Shown: positions 10,430 to 21,818 of the stretch, one piece after another
Numbering within the stretch: the stretch's first letter is position 1
Layout of the letters: the number at the start of each line of letters is the position of its first letter
Origin: Fomitopsis serialis
Taxonomy: Eukaryota; Basidiomycota; Agaricomycetes; Polyporales; Fomitopsidaceae
DNA: 33,356 nt
Reading direction: 5' to 3'
Assembly: GCF_022376445.1 (NCBI RefSeq)
Contig: NW_025955385.1
Coordinates: forward strand, 1 to 33,356
Program-made: the position numbers and the translations under genes
Notes under the pieces: generated by a model
What the model was told of the DNA's origin: nothing
The model's input: only the letters and a program-made list of their open reading frames with translations
Database searches by the model: none

Positions 10430-10990
10430 CTATACACGGGGATATACGGGCTTCCAGTCGTAATTCCACCCATCCCGCGATGGCGTGTCCGTCGGTATAC
10501 GGATCTCTCTCGGGAACAAACCCCGTATCCTCGACTCCAGTGCCCTTTTCTCCGGTGCCTTCAACGTCTTCGCCAACTCGACCTCCTCGGGGGAGCGTGC
10601 CCTCGGGTCCTCCTCCTGGTTCGCTTCTCTATACAATTTCGGGTCTACCTCCCTCAGAACCTCCATCGCCCGCTCCATACACTGGTGCTTGCGCTCGAGC
10701 TCCGCCTGGCGCCTCCGTCGGACGTGTCGCTGGTGGAGGAACCACGCCCGCTCAATCGTTTCGTGCGCCTGCACGGAGGGGATCGCGCGTTGAAGGCGTC
10801 TGCCGACGTCTGGCCGCCACGACCCAATCGGTGTCTCCTTGTTGCGGATGTTGGTCGGGTAGAGGGCGCGACGGATTTGCTCCATTCTTGGGTCGGCCCC
10901 TTGAGTGTCCTTCCTCGCGTAGCGGACGGAGGATTGGGCGACGCGGAGGCGCAGCGGCGCGTCGCGCACGGCGAGGAGGGAGAAAGACAT
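10430..10990 (-). CDS. Mitochondrial large ribosomal subunit protein mL40 (MRPL28 family)
   Basis: A single-exon ORF of 186 residues uses the ATG at 10990. The N-terminus MSFSLLAVRDAPLRLRVAQS is basic and amphipathic, as expected for mitochondrial import. The core ADPRMEQIRRALYP, ETPIGSWRPDVGRRLQRAIP and ETIERAWFLHQRH matches fungal mL40/Mrpl28. A long charged helix follows (KHQCMERAMEVLREVDPKLY), then the C-terminus WNYDWKPVYPRV. The frame stays open upstream of 10990 but with no ATG, and that stretch looks like leader. It converges on CSN2 with 292 bp between. Confidence in the family is good; yeast numbering is by recall of the family rather than alignment. Confidence 0.85.
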   Translation of the reverse strand: MSFSLLAVRDAPLRLRVAQSSVRYARKDTQGADPRMEQIRRALYPTNIRNKETPIGSWRPDVGRRLQRAIPSVQAHETIERAWFLHQRHVRRRRQAELERKHQCMERAMEVLREVDPKLYREANQEEDPRARSPEEVELAKTLKAPEKRALESRIRGLFPREIRIPTDTPSRDGWNYDWKPVYPRV

Positions 10991-12575
10991 GACGGGTGGG
11001 CGGGTGTCTGCGCGTGCGTGTGCCACCGCGTCGACGAGGTTGCTGCTCAGGATCGTCCTCAGAATTTTGGCATTCCGAGACCGGATCGGGTACAATCCGT
11101 ATTTGGCAATTGTCGATGGTTGAGCGTCGCACTTGGACCGGCGCTTCTGTCCTCACACATCCGACGACCTCCGCTCAAACACGTCCTTTCGCGGTAATAA
11201 AGCCTTTCAAGCTCATCTTTCATTTCGTACCGGAGCTTCTGGTTTTATGACTCATGCAGCCGGTTTCAGCCATGAATGCATGACGGCCAGTCTACTAGGA
11301 AGCTTAGCTGTGGCAGGCCACCGTGCGATCTTGGCCCACAAACTACGCGTTGGTACGTGTCTATTTACTCTGTCGCGAGAGGTTCTGATATTTATGAAAT
11401 TCTGTTGGGAGATGAGGAGCCCGGCTGTACCTATCGTATGAAATCTCAGTTGCGCTGCAATATACCCCCTCTCAGCTCACTCCGCTGGTCCGTACAGACG
11501 GTTCATGACTACTTCTCCGTAGTCAGCGAACTACTGGCAAATATATTATAGCCCGTGGTCCTCTGGTACCTTGAAGGTCGGTGTTTACCTTTGTCGTGTA
11601 CGTGTCGGCCGTACGTGTTCGCCGTTCGAGTGCACTGACACCATCATTCTATCGGTGTACGAATTGTATTCTTTCAAAGAATGCTTGCAGAATGCTAGGC
11701 CATGTCCCGATCCGCCAAATCGTCAACCCGCTTCATTGAAACATGGACTCGCCGTGTGAACCGCATCGCAAGTACTGGCGGAGCGTTGTCATGTTCAAGT
11801 GCAGTCCGCTCAGACGATCGAAGAAAGCGCAATATCAGACTGATGAATTGCCACCGCTCCATTTCTCACCATGCTTGTATTTCTGATCCAAGGCAGTTGC
11901 AACGACGGGTCTCCCAGGTGCCATTTTTGTATTGCACGTTGCCCAAAATACTCTGATGATCAGTCCGCTCGCAGAAATAGTATGCCCTTTATTGAGCGGT
12001 CAACGAGCGTGGATGTGAATTGAGAAGGCCAACCAGTTAATCATCGAGCACCACGACTAGTAGGTCCGCTCACATCGGGGCGGCTGACAAGTTTCATCGA
12101 ATAGAACTGTGGTCTGAGAGGACGGTTACCGCAGGACCAGCGCGAACGCGTTTCGAGAAGCATTCAGCCTCGCCGAATTGGTAAGTACGGCGCCCTGCAC
12201 GTAGGCTACTGACCAATGCCTACGGCATCGCATACGCAGCTATTGAGGACGAACTGCAAGGAAATTTGAAGTCCTGAACCTAGTAGTACGCATGATGTAT
12301 TTACTATAGTCGTACGCGATTTAAACGATGAGCTTCCCATCGGACGTAGACCTGGCGTAAAGGACGCTGGCTGTTTGAATAAACCACACACTGCATCATG
12401 ACTCATAGCCTGTCATTTTGTACTGCATAACCAACTTACCAACGAACTTGTGTATTACACAGTCGGTGAATTTCGAGCCAGAGAAGCGCCCAGTCATAGA
12501 CCAGAGCGCGGGCAGCGGGCGTCTATTGACCTCCTCCGTTCCGGGAAACAGTGGCACTCAATCCTTCTCTCGACC
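10991..12575. other. Intergenic, divergent mL40 and uL1m promoters
   Basis: This 1.6-kb region has only short ORFs without recognisable similarity (the longest about 100 residues, 11133-11441). It is long compared with the other gene spacings in the first 19 kb. I see no TE domain or repeat unit. It should contain promoters for both mitoribosomal genes. Confidence 0.35.
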
Positions 12576-13733
12576 ATGTCTGCTTTCCTCGCGCAGCTGG
12601 GTGTGCGGTGCCACCCCTCGGAAGGCTTTCTATCTCGTAGGGCAAGTGTCATACTACCATCCCACAAACTCATACTAAGCCAGCGGCGCTAGACATGGCA
12701 GAGCTGCCGCCAGTTCCACGGCAGTCAGGTCGTGCTCGCGCGGCGAGACAAGAAGAAAGTCGTTGCTCCGACCAAGGCGCAGCTGGCCGCAAAGGCGCGG
12801 AAAAAGGCTCTGAAAGCCAAGAAGAGCATCTATGCCTCGGAGAAGATGACGCTGGAAGATGCCGTCAACGTGCTACGGGTAGGCTGCGCCATGTCACGTC
12901 CTCCTACCGCATCGCATCCTTTGACACCGGGTCATGGTGTTTAGGCTGTTGAGGTCGCCGCGCCGAACTCCACGTATGAACTTGTGGTAAAGACCCTCCT
13001 GGTTAAGGGTACGACTATTCCCAAGGGCCGTTACAGCCTTCCGAGGAGACGAAGAACTCCACTCAGGATCGCATCCTGGTGTTCGCGGAAGGCAAGGCGG
13101 CAGATGAGGCGAGGAGGGCGGGTGCAGACATTGTCGGTGGCCCGGAGCTCGTTGACGGTGTGCGTCTCTCTCAATCAATCATATGTTTCTATGACCGATG
13201 GTCGTGTTGTGCAGGTCATCAGCGGTCGGCATCAAGCTACGATGTTCCTGTGTACTCCGGACCTTATTCGTGCAATAACGCCGAAGCTTGGGCGTATACT
13301 TGGTCCTCGAGGTCTTATGCCCTCGGAACGTAGGGGAACCGTCACCGCCAACATTTCTGGATTCATCCGCAAACTGAAGGGTACCAGTGAGTGGAAAGGC
13401 GACAAGGCCGGGACAATCAGGGCACCCATTGCGAAGGTCAGCATACATCCTACTCTTGTTAAGGGAACGCTTGCGCTGAGACAGTGCTCAGATGCACTTC
13501 CCTATTCCTGACGTCGTCAAAAATATTCGTTACTTCTTGGGCGTGGTCAAGGAGGCGACGGGCAACCTGGTAGACTCTGAAGCTTCTTCGAAGAAGGATG
13601 CGAACAAGAAGCCTGGTGCGCATGACTCCTTTACATACTGTCATCGCGTCTAAAATATCTCACAGCGACCGCTATCACACGAGTCGTTCTAAGCTCCCGA
13701 CAGGGTCCTGGTATAGAAATCTCTGATGCATAG
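12576..13733 (+). CDS. Mitochondrial large ribosomal subunit protein uL1m (one frame break)
   Basis: Six exons (12576-12641, 12693-12878, 12945-13159, 13215-13436, 13492-13615, 13666-13733) encode about 293 residues. Landmarks are the presequence MSAFLAQLGVRCHPSEGFLSRR, the basic KKKVVAPTKAQLAAKARKK, MTLEDAVNVLRAVEV, IPKGRYSLP, DRILVFAEGKAADEARRAGA, IVGGPELVDGV, TPDLIRAITPKLGRILGPRG and LMPSERRGTV, the ribosomal protein L1 core that contacts the mobile L1 stalk rRNA. The first intron (12642-12692) starts with GC. In exon 3 (215 nt) the frame must shift by one base near 13043, between SLPR and TKNSTQDRIL; one missing base explains it and the downstream introns then keep phase. No other defect is seen, so a sequence error is more likely than a pseudogene. 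Confidence 0.88.
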
Positions 13734-14208
13734 ATTACTACTACATAATCGGTATCCGGTGAATTCGTTTGTACCTCTTTGGTCGCCTTAACACTTGCTC
13801 CTGAAGCCTGCCAATCGTCTTGTGACATCTGCAACATATCTGCATTCTCTATGGCAATATTGTCGACGGCAAGCGTGATCAAGTCGACAATGAGTGAATG
13901 CTAATTTCCAAGCAAGTAATAGAGTCGTCCTGCGAATCAGAGATGGTTACTAGTTTCCGCTGCAGACCATAAAAGCTGCGTCTTTGGATGGTCTACTGCA
14001 AGTGATACTGCTGCACGACATGACCACGAATGAGTCTGCTCTCCGACTCTCACTGATGATTCCGATGTTCCACCGGAGTGGAGCGATGGTGTCTCTTGTC
14101 AGTAGTTGTACATATTAGTGCGTCGTAATGCTACATAGCGGGTACTGAGTGGAGTGCTCGGACCAAGAGGACAGCGCGCAAATGAGTGCATCATAGACCC
14201 AAAGTAAA
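13734..14208. other. Intergenic between convergent uL1m and Rsm22 genes
   Basis: These 475 bp hold the 3' ends of both genes. A short antisense ORF (13631-13882) overlaps the uL1m last exon and has no recognisable similarity. Confidence 0.4.
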
Positions 14209-16466
14209 CTAAACGAACTCTTTCGCTAGCTGCCGCGCTCGTCTCCTCTCCTTCTCTTGCCTGGTACGCTCCTTAAGATCGCCAGATATCTTACCATAGC
14301 TTGCTGCTTGCGGTGAGCCTCTCCTGCGCTTTCCAATGTCCCCGCCTTTGATAGGAGTGTCCTTATTGGCCGGCTGGAACCGCTCTTGAGGACGGTTCTT
14401 GGGCTCATGGGGGAAGATGTCGCCCCAGTTGGATTTCCTCGCGTCGTAGAATGGCTGTTTACCTTGCGACTTGGGGATCGTCATGCGCATGATCTTGCCT
14501 TCAGACGACGATGAGGATAGCAATCGGCAACAACAGCGCAAGCAACGTACCTTCAGCCGTGCAACCGTCAAGGATAATGTGACCGCTTTTCTTCAGAGGC
14601 GGGAAAACGAGGCGAGGCCAGCTGTAAGCTTCCAATCGCAGGGCGGCCTGCATATCTTTCTCCGCGAGCTCTATAGCGCTCGACGTCGCAGCCATTTCCG
14701 GTTGGGAAGGGAGGGGGTTGCCAGATCCTGTTCTCACATCGCTGTATTCGTGTTCCACGACGAGTTCCTTGACCGGCTCCTGCTTCAGCGCCGCCTTTGC
14801 GGCTTCACGCTTCCCGACATAGCCCAGTCGTCCAACTTTCGTGCCTGATGGCAAGGGCCTACTGCCCCTACGTACCACGACGTATGTGTAGCCGCTGTCT
14901 TCGTGTCCAACTCCCGAGTGCTTCGTTTTGCGCACGAATTCCGGCCGCTGAAGTCTCTGCGAGAAAGCGCACACCAGTTTTGTTGCACCCGACGTGTATA
15001 ATGGGCATGCGCCGTCGTGGGGGCACTAGTAGAAATGTGAGTATGGATGCAGACGCGGGATCGTCGGATACAATATTACCGGCGCGATGACGTGAGAACC
15101 ACGCATGCTTGCTCCGTCGAAAGCGGGGTCTTCCAATTCTTTCCTTCCCATCTTCAGTAGATATTCCCTGGCTTCCGCAATGCACTCAAACCCAGTGGTT
15201 GTATTGTGGTCGATCAGAACCTTCACAAAGACGTCAGACAAACCTCCGCGTACAGAAAATTTGACACACCATCACGTCCGCGCCACTCTCCCACATTTTC
15301 TTGACGAGGGCCCTCCTCGCATGTGAGGTGGGTGTCGAAGACAGCAGGAAAGCGGATAACGCTAGTGCGTTCTTTCCTTCAGAACGTTCGATAACGTTGT
15401 CGTCTCGGAAGGACTTCTGCCACGAGATATTCAATCCACCTAGCTCGATGTCTAACAGACGTAGCGTGAGCAACGCGTAGCATCACGGATGGGACAACCA
15501 ACCTCGGATAAGTCGCTTGCCAATGCTGACCAGACCCTCCCGATCGTCGATTCCTAAGTAATTTGTCATGGTCGACTGTGCCAACTCAGCATTGGTCCTG
15601 TCCGGTGGATTTGTGTCACCCTTTTGGAATAGGTGCGATGAGGCCCTACGTGGTGCAGAGCCATAAATGAGAGGCACCAGAACTAACAGTACGTAAGACA
15701 TACCATAGACCTGTACCTGTACCGGAACCCCAATCAATGACGCGTTCGACTGCCCATTCGGGTCCAAGACGTTGCTTCACATGGTCGAGCACGGCATAGA
15801 CTACAGAGTAATGCGACGGCAGCGCAATCGAGGCAAACGCGGTACCGTCTCTTTGTGCATGCAACCGTTCCTTCTTCCGGGACTTGTATTGGGCACTGTA
15901 AGACGTGTTCCAATCGGAGTCTTCTGTTCCCTCGGCTGCCTCTGAGAAGAGTCTTGTAGCATCGTTGCGTAGCATATGCTTGTCGGACTCTGAGTGCATG
16001 ATGTCCCAGTTAATGCATGCGTGAAGGGCGGCGGACCGTTAAGGTACTGACCTGCAATAAGGCGATCGATACTCTTCTGCAATTCGAACGGAAGGACGAC
16101 TGCCCCAACTTGCTGACTGCCGAACGCAGCAGCAGGAGACTTCCGACCTTCCCCGGAGTCGAATACATCCCAATGAGGCTCTGGCAACTCAGCTTCGTAA
16201 CCGTCTTCCTCGGCTGCATCATCCTCAGGGTAAACTTCCAATTCGCGATGAACGCGAGCAGTCGGATGACTGGCGGTAGGATGTCTAGACTTTTGCCGAA
16301 GAAGAGACATGTCCACATCCTTCAGAACGGCGTGGAACGATGGGTCCAGATCGAGAGGTACATTGGGCTGATGGGATGAGGAGGCAGCACTCGATGAGAA
16401 GTAAACAGCGTCAGTTTGCCGCCGCAAGACGGCGGCCAAGGACCTGCAGCACCGCGAGCGAAGCAT
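14209..16466 (-). CDS. rsm22: Rsm22/METTL17 mitoribosome assembly factor, methyltransferase-like
   Basis: Seven exons in transcript order (16466-16052, 15989-15704, 15645-15503, 15451-15270, 15220-15080, 15025-14551, 14498-14209) encode 643 residues. The N-terminus MLRSRCCRSLAAVLRRQTDA is a good mitochondrial presequence. The Rossmann methyltransferase motif I is VIDWGSGTGTGLW (222-234), preceded by FASIALPSHYSVVYAVLDHV. A Cys cluster follows: CPHDGACPL (Cys390, Cys396), Cys408 in KLVCAFSQR, and Cys544 in ILDGCTAEG. METTL17/Rsm22 proteins bind a 4Fe-4S cluster with four cysteines in this arrangement; assigning these four as ligands is inference. The C-terminal KSNWGDIFPH and Arg/Lys-rich tail fit rRNA binding to the small subunit. 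The first in-frame ATG is used. It is divergent from Sad1/USP39 with 264 bp between. Confidence 0.92.
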
Positions 16467-16730
16467 GTTACTTTCTGCACACAAGCAGAGAAGATCTGGA
16501 CAACGAGTCCGACACAGGAGAGGGGTGTTCAGAAGCAGGAGCAGGAAGAGGAAGGCCCTGCTCTGAGGAGAACGCGACCGTGACGCGGTAGGATCGCTTG
16601 AAATTTCAGCGTTTCGGTCACGTGGTCACGGTGTACATTGGTCGTCTCGGGCCTGTCTTCGACCGCGACCAAAAGCCCTCACCACCACATACGTTGACTT
16701 TTGTTGCCTCTGTCGTGCTCGCTCGACAAC
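16467..16730. promoter_or_regulatory. Bidirectional promoter, Rsm22 and Sad1/USP39
   Basis: Only 264 bp separate the two start codons. GGTCACGTGG with the E-box CACGTG at 16619-16624 lies near the middle, overlapping an imperfect GTCAC/GTCAC repeat. The shared element suggests co-regulation of the pair, which is inferred. Confidence 0.5.
16617..16624 (+). promoter_or_regulatory. GTCACGTG E-box
   Basis: The octamer is identical to that at 7816-7823 and sits in a short divergent promoter. It matches a fungal bHLH (Cbf1-type) site. No binding data can be read from sequence. Confidence 0.4.
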
Positions 16731-18727
16731 ATGATGGTCTCAGCGACAAATTCTGCCAATGACGCCGGCGCATCCGAGCCACCTGCGAAGCGAGCCCGCG
16801 TCGACACCGGAGGTGGACGCGAGTCTACTCCATACGACGGAACCACTCAGCGTGTCTCGGACAACCAGCAATTGGGTGGGGCTATCTCAGACGACGAAGA
16901 GGAGGAGGAGCTGGGGAGAAGGAGACGCAAAGCCGCCGAGCCATCCCAGCCGTCTGACATGTACCTTGATACCGTACTGTATTCTTGCCCTACGTTGCTA
17001 CATAATCTCATGCGTGTGTCCTAGATCAACAGAGCCGTCCTGGACTTTGATTTCGAGAAAGTGTGCTCTGTATCACTGTCTAATATCAACATATACGGGT
17101 GCCTCGTCTGTGGAAAGTACTTCCAGGGGCGAGGGCGAAACTCTTGTGCTTACGCACACGCGATACACGACGACCACCACGTCTTCATTAATCTTGAAAG
17201 TACCAAGGTACGCACCTTCTAGTGAAACCCTTCATGTTTCTCAAAGCGTATGACAGGTCTATGTATTGCCGGATGGATACCTAGTCTCCGACCCATCGCT
17301 TGAAGACATCGCCTTTGTGCTTGCGCCTACCTTCACATCAGCAACCGTGCGTGGCCTCTCAACGCCGTCGCATATTCAGAAACCGTCATACGACCTCTCG
17401 TCGAAACCGTACATACCGGGGTACATAGGCCTCAACAACATCAAGCGCAATGATCATATGAACGTGATCATTCACGCCTTACTCCACGTATCTCCATTGC
17501 GCAACTACTTACTACTCTCAAACATGCGCGGCAAGGAGCCGGAACTGCTGAAACGTTTTGCGGGATTGGCAAAGAAGATATGGAACCCCCGTTTGTTCAA
17601 GAGTCAAGTCAGCCCGCACGAGTTCTTGCAAGAAGTCGGCAGAGCAAGTGCGGGTAAATTTACTCTTGAGAAACAGGGTGATCCAGTCGAGTTCCTAGGT
17701 TGGTTGCTGAACCACCTCCATAAAGATTTGGGTGGAACGAAGAAGAAACGATCAAGTACGTATTACTGCCAACGTCAAGGGGATTTGTGTTCACGTCTGT
17801 GCAGGCGCTATATTCTCTGCGTTTCAAGGCCAGGTACGAATGGAGACACAACAAGTCGTGGTGCGCCCCGACCTCGGGGACAATGAGAAACCCCGATTCG
17901 ATATCGACCGAGGTAGTTTGTCCCGTAACGATCAATATGTATAACTGACGGGCTGTTCCAGAGATCAAATCCACTGTGTCTCCATTCCTATTTTTGGCCG
18001 TCGATTTACCGCCACCGCCGTTATTCCAGGATGCGATCGAGAAGAATATCATTCCTCAGGTCGGCATTCACTCGGTCCTTGCAAAGTATGATGGTCGCAC
18101 TACGCAGGTCAGCATTCCTGACAGATAGAGTCCAGTGCTTAGCTGAGTTATGAACAGGAATCCGCAGGTCAACTGCGACGTTTCAAGTGTCAAGAGCTAC
18201 CGCCATATATCATCTTGCATTTCAAGCGCTTCACCAAGAACATGTTCGTGGAAGAGAAAAACCCCACAATCGTAAATTTCCCTCTCCGAGGACTTGACTT
18301 TCGAGAATGTGAGTAGTTCAGACTTATCGCCATCATCCCATCTCTGATCGGCTGTTGTCAAGACTTGGATGCGCCTCCATCTCACTCATCCACTCTGTAC
18401 GACCTCATAGCAAACGTCACGCATGAGTCGGCTGCTGGCACAACTCATGACAAGGAGAGCACCGTGTGGAAAGTCCATCTACGCGCCGGTGCAGGGGGCG
18501 GCGACAACGAGAAATGGTTTTTGATTCAGGATCTAATCGTCGAGGAGATCAGGAAGGAGATGATCTTCCTGGGTGAGACAGTGCTACAGGTGAGTTCGCA
18601 GATTAACCTCATGGGAAGACGTCTGATAGAACTGCTACCTAAGATCTGGGAGCGAAGATCGGAACCCCGCTTGTCCAATGTCGAGCGCGGACAAAACGGG
18701 GGTAAGATGGACGTTGACAAGCCGTAG
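16731..18727 (+). CDS. Sad1/USP39, U4/U6.U5 tri-snRNP associated inactive ubiquitin hydrolase
   Basis: Eight exons (16731-16973, 17025-17207, 17257-17755, 17805-17912, 17962-18107, 18158-18308, 18363-18589, 18644-18727) encode 546 residues. After an acidic, disordered N-terminus (DDEEEEELGRRRRK) comes a zinc-finger UBP domain with Cys95, Cys107, Cys110, Cys122 and HAIHDDHHVFINLE (126-139). The USP fold begins GYIGLNNIKRNDHMN (197-211), where Asp208 stands in place of the catalytic Cys, a hallmark of USP39/Sad1. Further family landmarks are KLT-type FTLEKQGDPVEFLGWLLN, LPPYIILHFKRFTKN, FVEEKNPTIVNFPL and EKWFLIQDLIVEEI with no catalytic His. The family acts in pre-mRNA splicing in the nucleus, not in deubiquitination. 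Annotation is secure. Confidence 0.95.
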
Positions 18728-19727
18728 CGGAGAGTAGGGATATGCTATGATGACTCGCCGATCGCTGTACCACATGTCTGACAACAGCGCGTCATAAATG
18801 GACAGCGTCTCTACTGTATTACACTGTTTGCTGCGCACGGAATAGTTGCGACGGTCAAACGTACAGCACGAAATTAAGTTTCACGGTAACGCCACACTAT
18901 GTGAATAAACCTCATCTCCCAGAGCCTGATGCAGATGAGTCACGCAGCATAGCTGTGGTGGTGTCCGACCCCTTGGTTGCAGCATTGCAAGCTGCCTGCG
19001 GCGAGGCTATGCTCTGAGACTGTGCACTGTAAACACGAATAACGTTAATAATATTACTCCTCGGACCAGAGGCTGCAGCTGAACTACCCACTCTTCTGAT
19101 GGTGGTGCATTGCCATCTGCTCGTGGGTCCATTAACGGCCTGAAGATATAGATACCGGAGAGGATACCTACGTCTGAACTTTCAGTACAGTCGACGCGCG
19201 ACAATATGAGGCCACCTCACCAGCTACACCGGCTACAACGAATGGGACTGCACGTCGAGACATCTGTCTGGCTTGTCCCTCACGGTAGCAGCGTCTAGTA
19301 TGGCAGTTACACTGGAGTTGAAGTCAACACCACCGTACTGAGCGAGACGGGTGTGAGTAAGGACTAGCTAGCCTAGTAATGGCCGGGGAGCCTCCACTAA
19401 TGCGTCAGTTACGTAAGGGGATCCCATCACTATGACACTAAGACTACAAGACACGTCTTCAGCAAACAAATATTCAAGTATCGCATACCTCTCCGTGTTG
19501 TCGATCCGATGCATGCCAGAGTCTGTCGTGGCTAGACCACTTGTCATATCCTGCAATTAAATAATTGTAGCGATCCAGAAACACAGTATTACACGTCTCG
19601 CATTTATCGTACTCTGGCATGTGCTCTATCCGCTGAGACGGCATTATCAAAAAGTAAAAGTAAGTAGAAGATTCGGGACCTTGAGCTTGTAAGCTCTGCC
19701 AGCCTAGGGCCCAGCGCACGAAGCCCT
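18728..19727. other. Gene-free stretch after Sad1/USP39
   Basis: This 1-kb stretch has an AATAAA-like element near 18903, about 175 bp after the USP39 stop, which may serve its 3' end. The rest holds only short ORFs without similarity. No repeat or TE domain was recognised. Confidence 0.35.
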
Positions 19728-20062
19728 TCACTGACCGAGCCTACTCAGAGCGGTCGCAGCAGCAGCCTCTTTCGCGTCGCTCTTCCTCTTCGACGTAGCC
19801 TCTCCAAGGACTTGGTCTCGCACTGTACCATTTAATGGACATCAGCTGTTGTAAGAAGACTCGAAGACTGAATTGCTAACTTACGCTTGCATCTCATTGT
19901 CCAATTGAGGTCGTTCGGTGGACCATAGGAAGATTCCGCCCAGCTCAACTGCTCAAGTTGACCGTTACGTTGAAGATCTATACGAGGGTATACGTTAGCT
20001 GACGTCAATGTGTACGACTCCAGGTCCCGCTCACGGTTATTGAGTCGCATGACAGCGGACAT
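19728..20062 (-). CDS. Single-domain dsRNA-binding (DRBM) mini-protein A
   Basis: Three exons in transcript order (20062-20035, 19977-19885, 19822-19728) encode only 71 residues. The whole product is one dsRNA-binding domain: MRLNNHLQRNGQLEQLSW (helix 1), AESSYGPPNDLNWTMRCKL (strands 1-2), then LGEATSKRKSDAKEAAAATAL (strand 3 and helix 2). The SKRKSDAKEAA segment retains the basic KKxAK-type RNA-contact motif. Introns are 57 and 62 nt. Without splicing the first intron is also open in frame (57 nt), but removing it joins LNNH to LQRNG exactly as in the paralogue at 21819-22263. The function is unknown; binding of structured RNA and a link to RNAi or RNA decay are speculation from the fold. 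TATATAAAG at 20158-20166 on the minus strand could be its TATA box. Confidence 0.8.
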
Positions 20063-21818
20063 CTTGAGGACGTGTTCGTGTAGTGCTGGAGAGGCTCTTG
20101 TGTGAAGTCAACGACCGACTTGTGAGACGTGAAGACTGCACACCGGAATGAAATCGTCTTTATATCCCTCGTCAGGCCAGGATCCGGACGCGGCTATAAT
20201 TCTAGAGACCATCAGCAGGACAGTATCACATAGGGAGCTCTGCATACCGCCGTTAGACCAGCCGACAATGAAAATCATTTTTCAAGCATACTCAACGCAC
20301 CAAGTCGGAGTAATGCGTCGAGACGGGACAAGCAGCTCCGCGCATGATACGTCTCTTCTGACGGCGCGGACATCTGGACATCTTTGACAATATACCAACC
20401 GCCCTTGTCAACGTTAAACGCACGCCAGCGGCATTCACAGCAGCTGAAGAGTAGCAACCACACGGCGACCTAGCACTATCCGGCCGGAGCAGTTGCGCGG
20501 GGTGTGTAGCCCCTCCGCATCGTTTGGAGAGATACAGCAGTCGCCTAGCGGAACAATACTGTGGATGGCGCACGAGACCGGAGAATTCCTAGTCGACTAG
20601 ACGGCTACCACGTCAGAATCTTCGCGGCTGTACGCATCAAAAGGCTTACTTATGCTAGTGTTGAAATCCTATTCGTCTTTCAAGGAGGCAAGAATGGGTA
20701 TGTTGTCGCTCATCGCTGCTGTGTCAAAATGATCCAGTGCGTCACCTGCATGCGACAACACCGGTTGCTGGCAATGCTAGTCAACAAGGCGCACCATAAG
20801 TGCAGAGATATGACGCAGATGTATCAAGACAACTCAGACTTGACTGATCAATCTTGATAGACTCCGCCTGCACTGGTCTGACATAGCTAACAACTTCAGC
20901 GGCAAGCAGGTGCAGGGCGTCTGCATGTTAGCGTGTAGCATTACCAATTGCGGCGTGTGTTCCCCCTTGTCTCGCTCTGTGAAGGACCTGAGTCATGAGA
21001 CGGACTTCAAGTTGTTTGCCTGGGTAGTCGTCCAACAAGGTCGGTCCGCAAGATGAGACGCCCACAGGGACAAATACAGTACGTTACGCCGCCGGTCACG
21101 GGCTGCTATAAGTTTGACAAGCTGGTCAGAAAGTTGGATACGACTTTGAATGCATAAGCTTGTATTACACGAAGACTCGGTGTTGTCGTGAAACACCGTG
21201 ATGTGTGCCCGTGCTTCGCGGACGGGGGATGGGTTCACCGGACGCATTACACGTACGGAGAGTTCTCCGGATCCGTTACTATGCCACAAGAACGTTGGTT
21301 CAGCATGAACGAGTGCACAGAGAGCACACCTCTACTTCGGACTTAATCCGTGCGGATAAGCCGGTGTGCAGACACGAAAGTACCGATGAGTTGACCCTGA
21401 AGTCCTGATGGGTGTCCAACTTGTAGTTAAAGTTTAACGTTGAACATTCAAGTGTGTGCCCCGCGCCACGATCAGAATCATAAGTAGCGTGAGAAACAAA
21501 TCTAAGATACAGTACGGTCAGGAACCGGGACCCATTGACCGACGACCGTGACCCTGCATGCCCCAGTAGTATACAATGACGACTAGCACGCACCCATAGG
21601 ACCGAAATGCAATACTCAAGACAGTCATTGAGTAAATATAACCTGTGTATACAGTCAATTTGGATGTGAGCGACAATATTAATCGACCGTGACAGCGCTA
21701 TGATAGGGCATTTACGCCAATCGAAGATAAAATATACATGAAAGGGTAGCCAGTGCCAGACAATTCGACATAAGCTCAACAAGCCAGAGAAAGGATGGAT
21801 GAGTTCCTATGAGCGCGA
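20063..21818. other. Gene-free stretch between the two dsRBD genes
   Basis: This 1.75-kb region holds the promoter of mini-protein A near its left end (minus-strand TATATAAAG at 20158-20166). I looked for a third dsRBD copy (LSWxES and AAxxAL coding words) and saw none. The 160-residue antisense ORF 21300-21782 is not recognisable. Confidence 0.35.
20158..20166 (-). promoter_or_regulatory. Possible TATA box of dsRBD mini-gene A
   Basis: Minus-strand GATATAAAG lies about 96 bp upstream of the mini-protein A start codon. Position and sequence fit a fungal TATA element. Confidence 0.4.
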
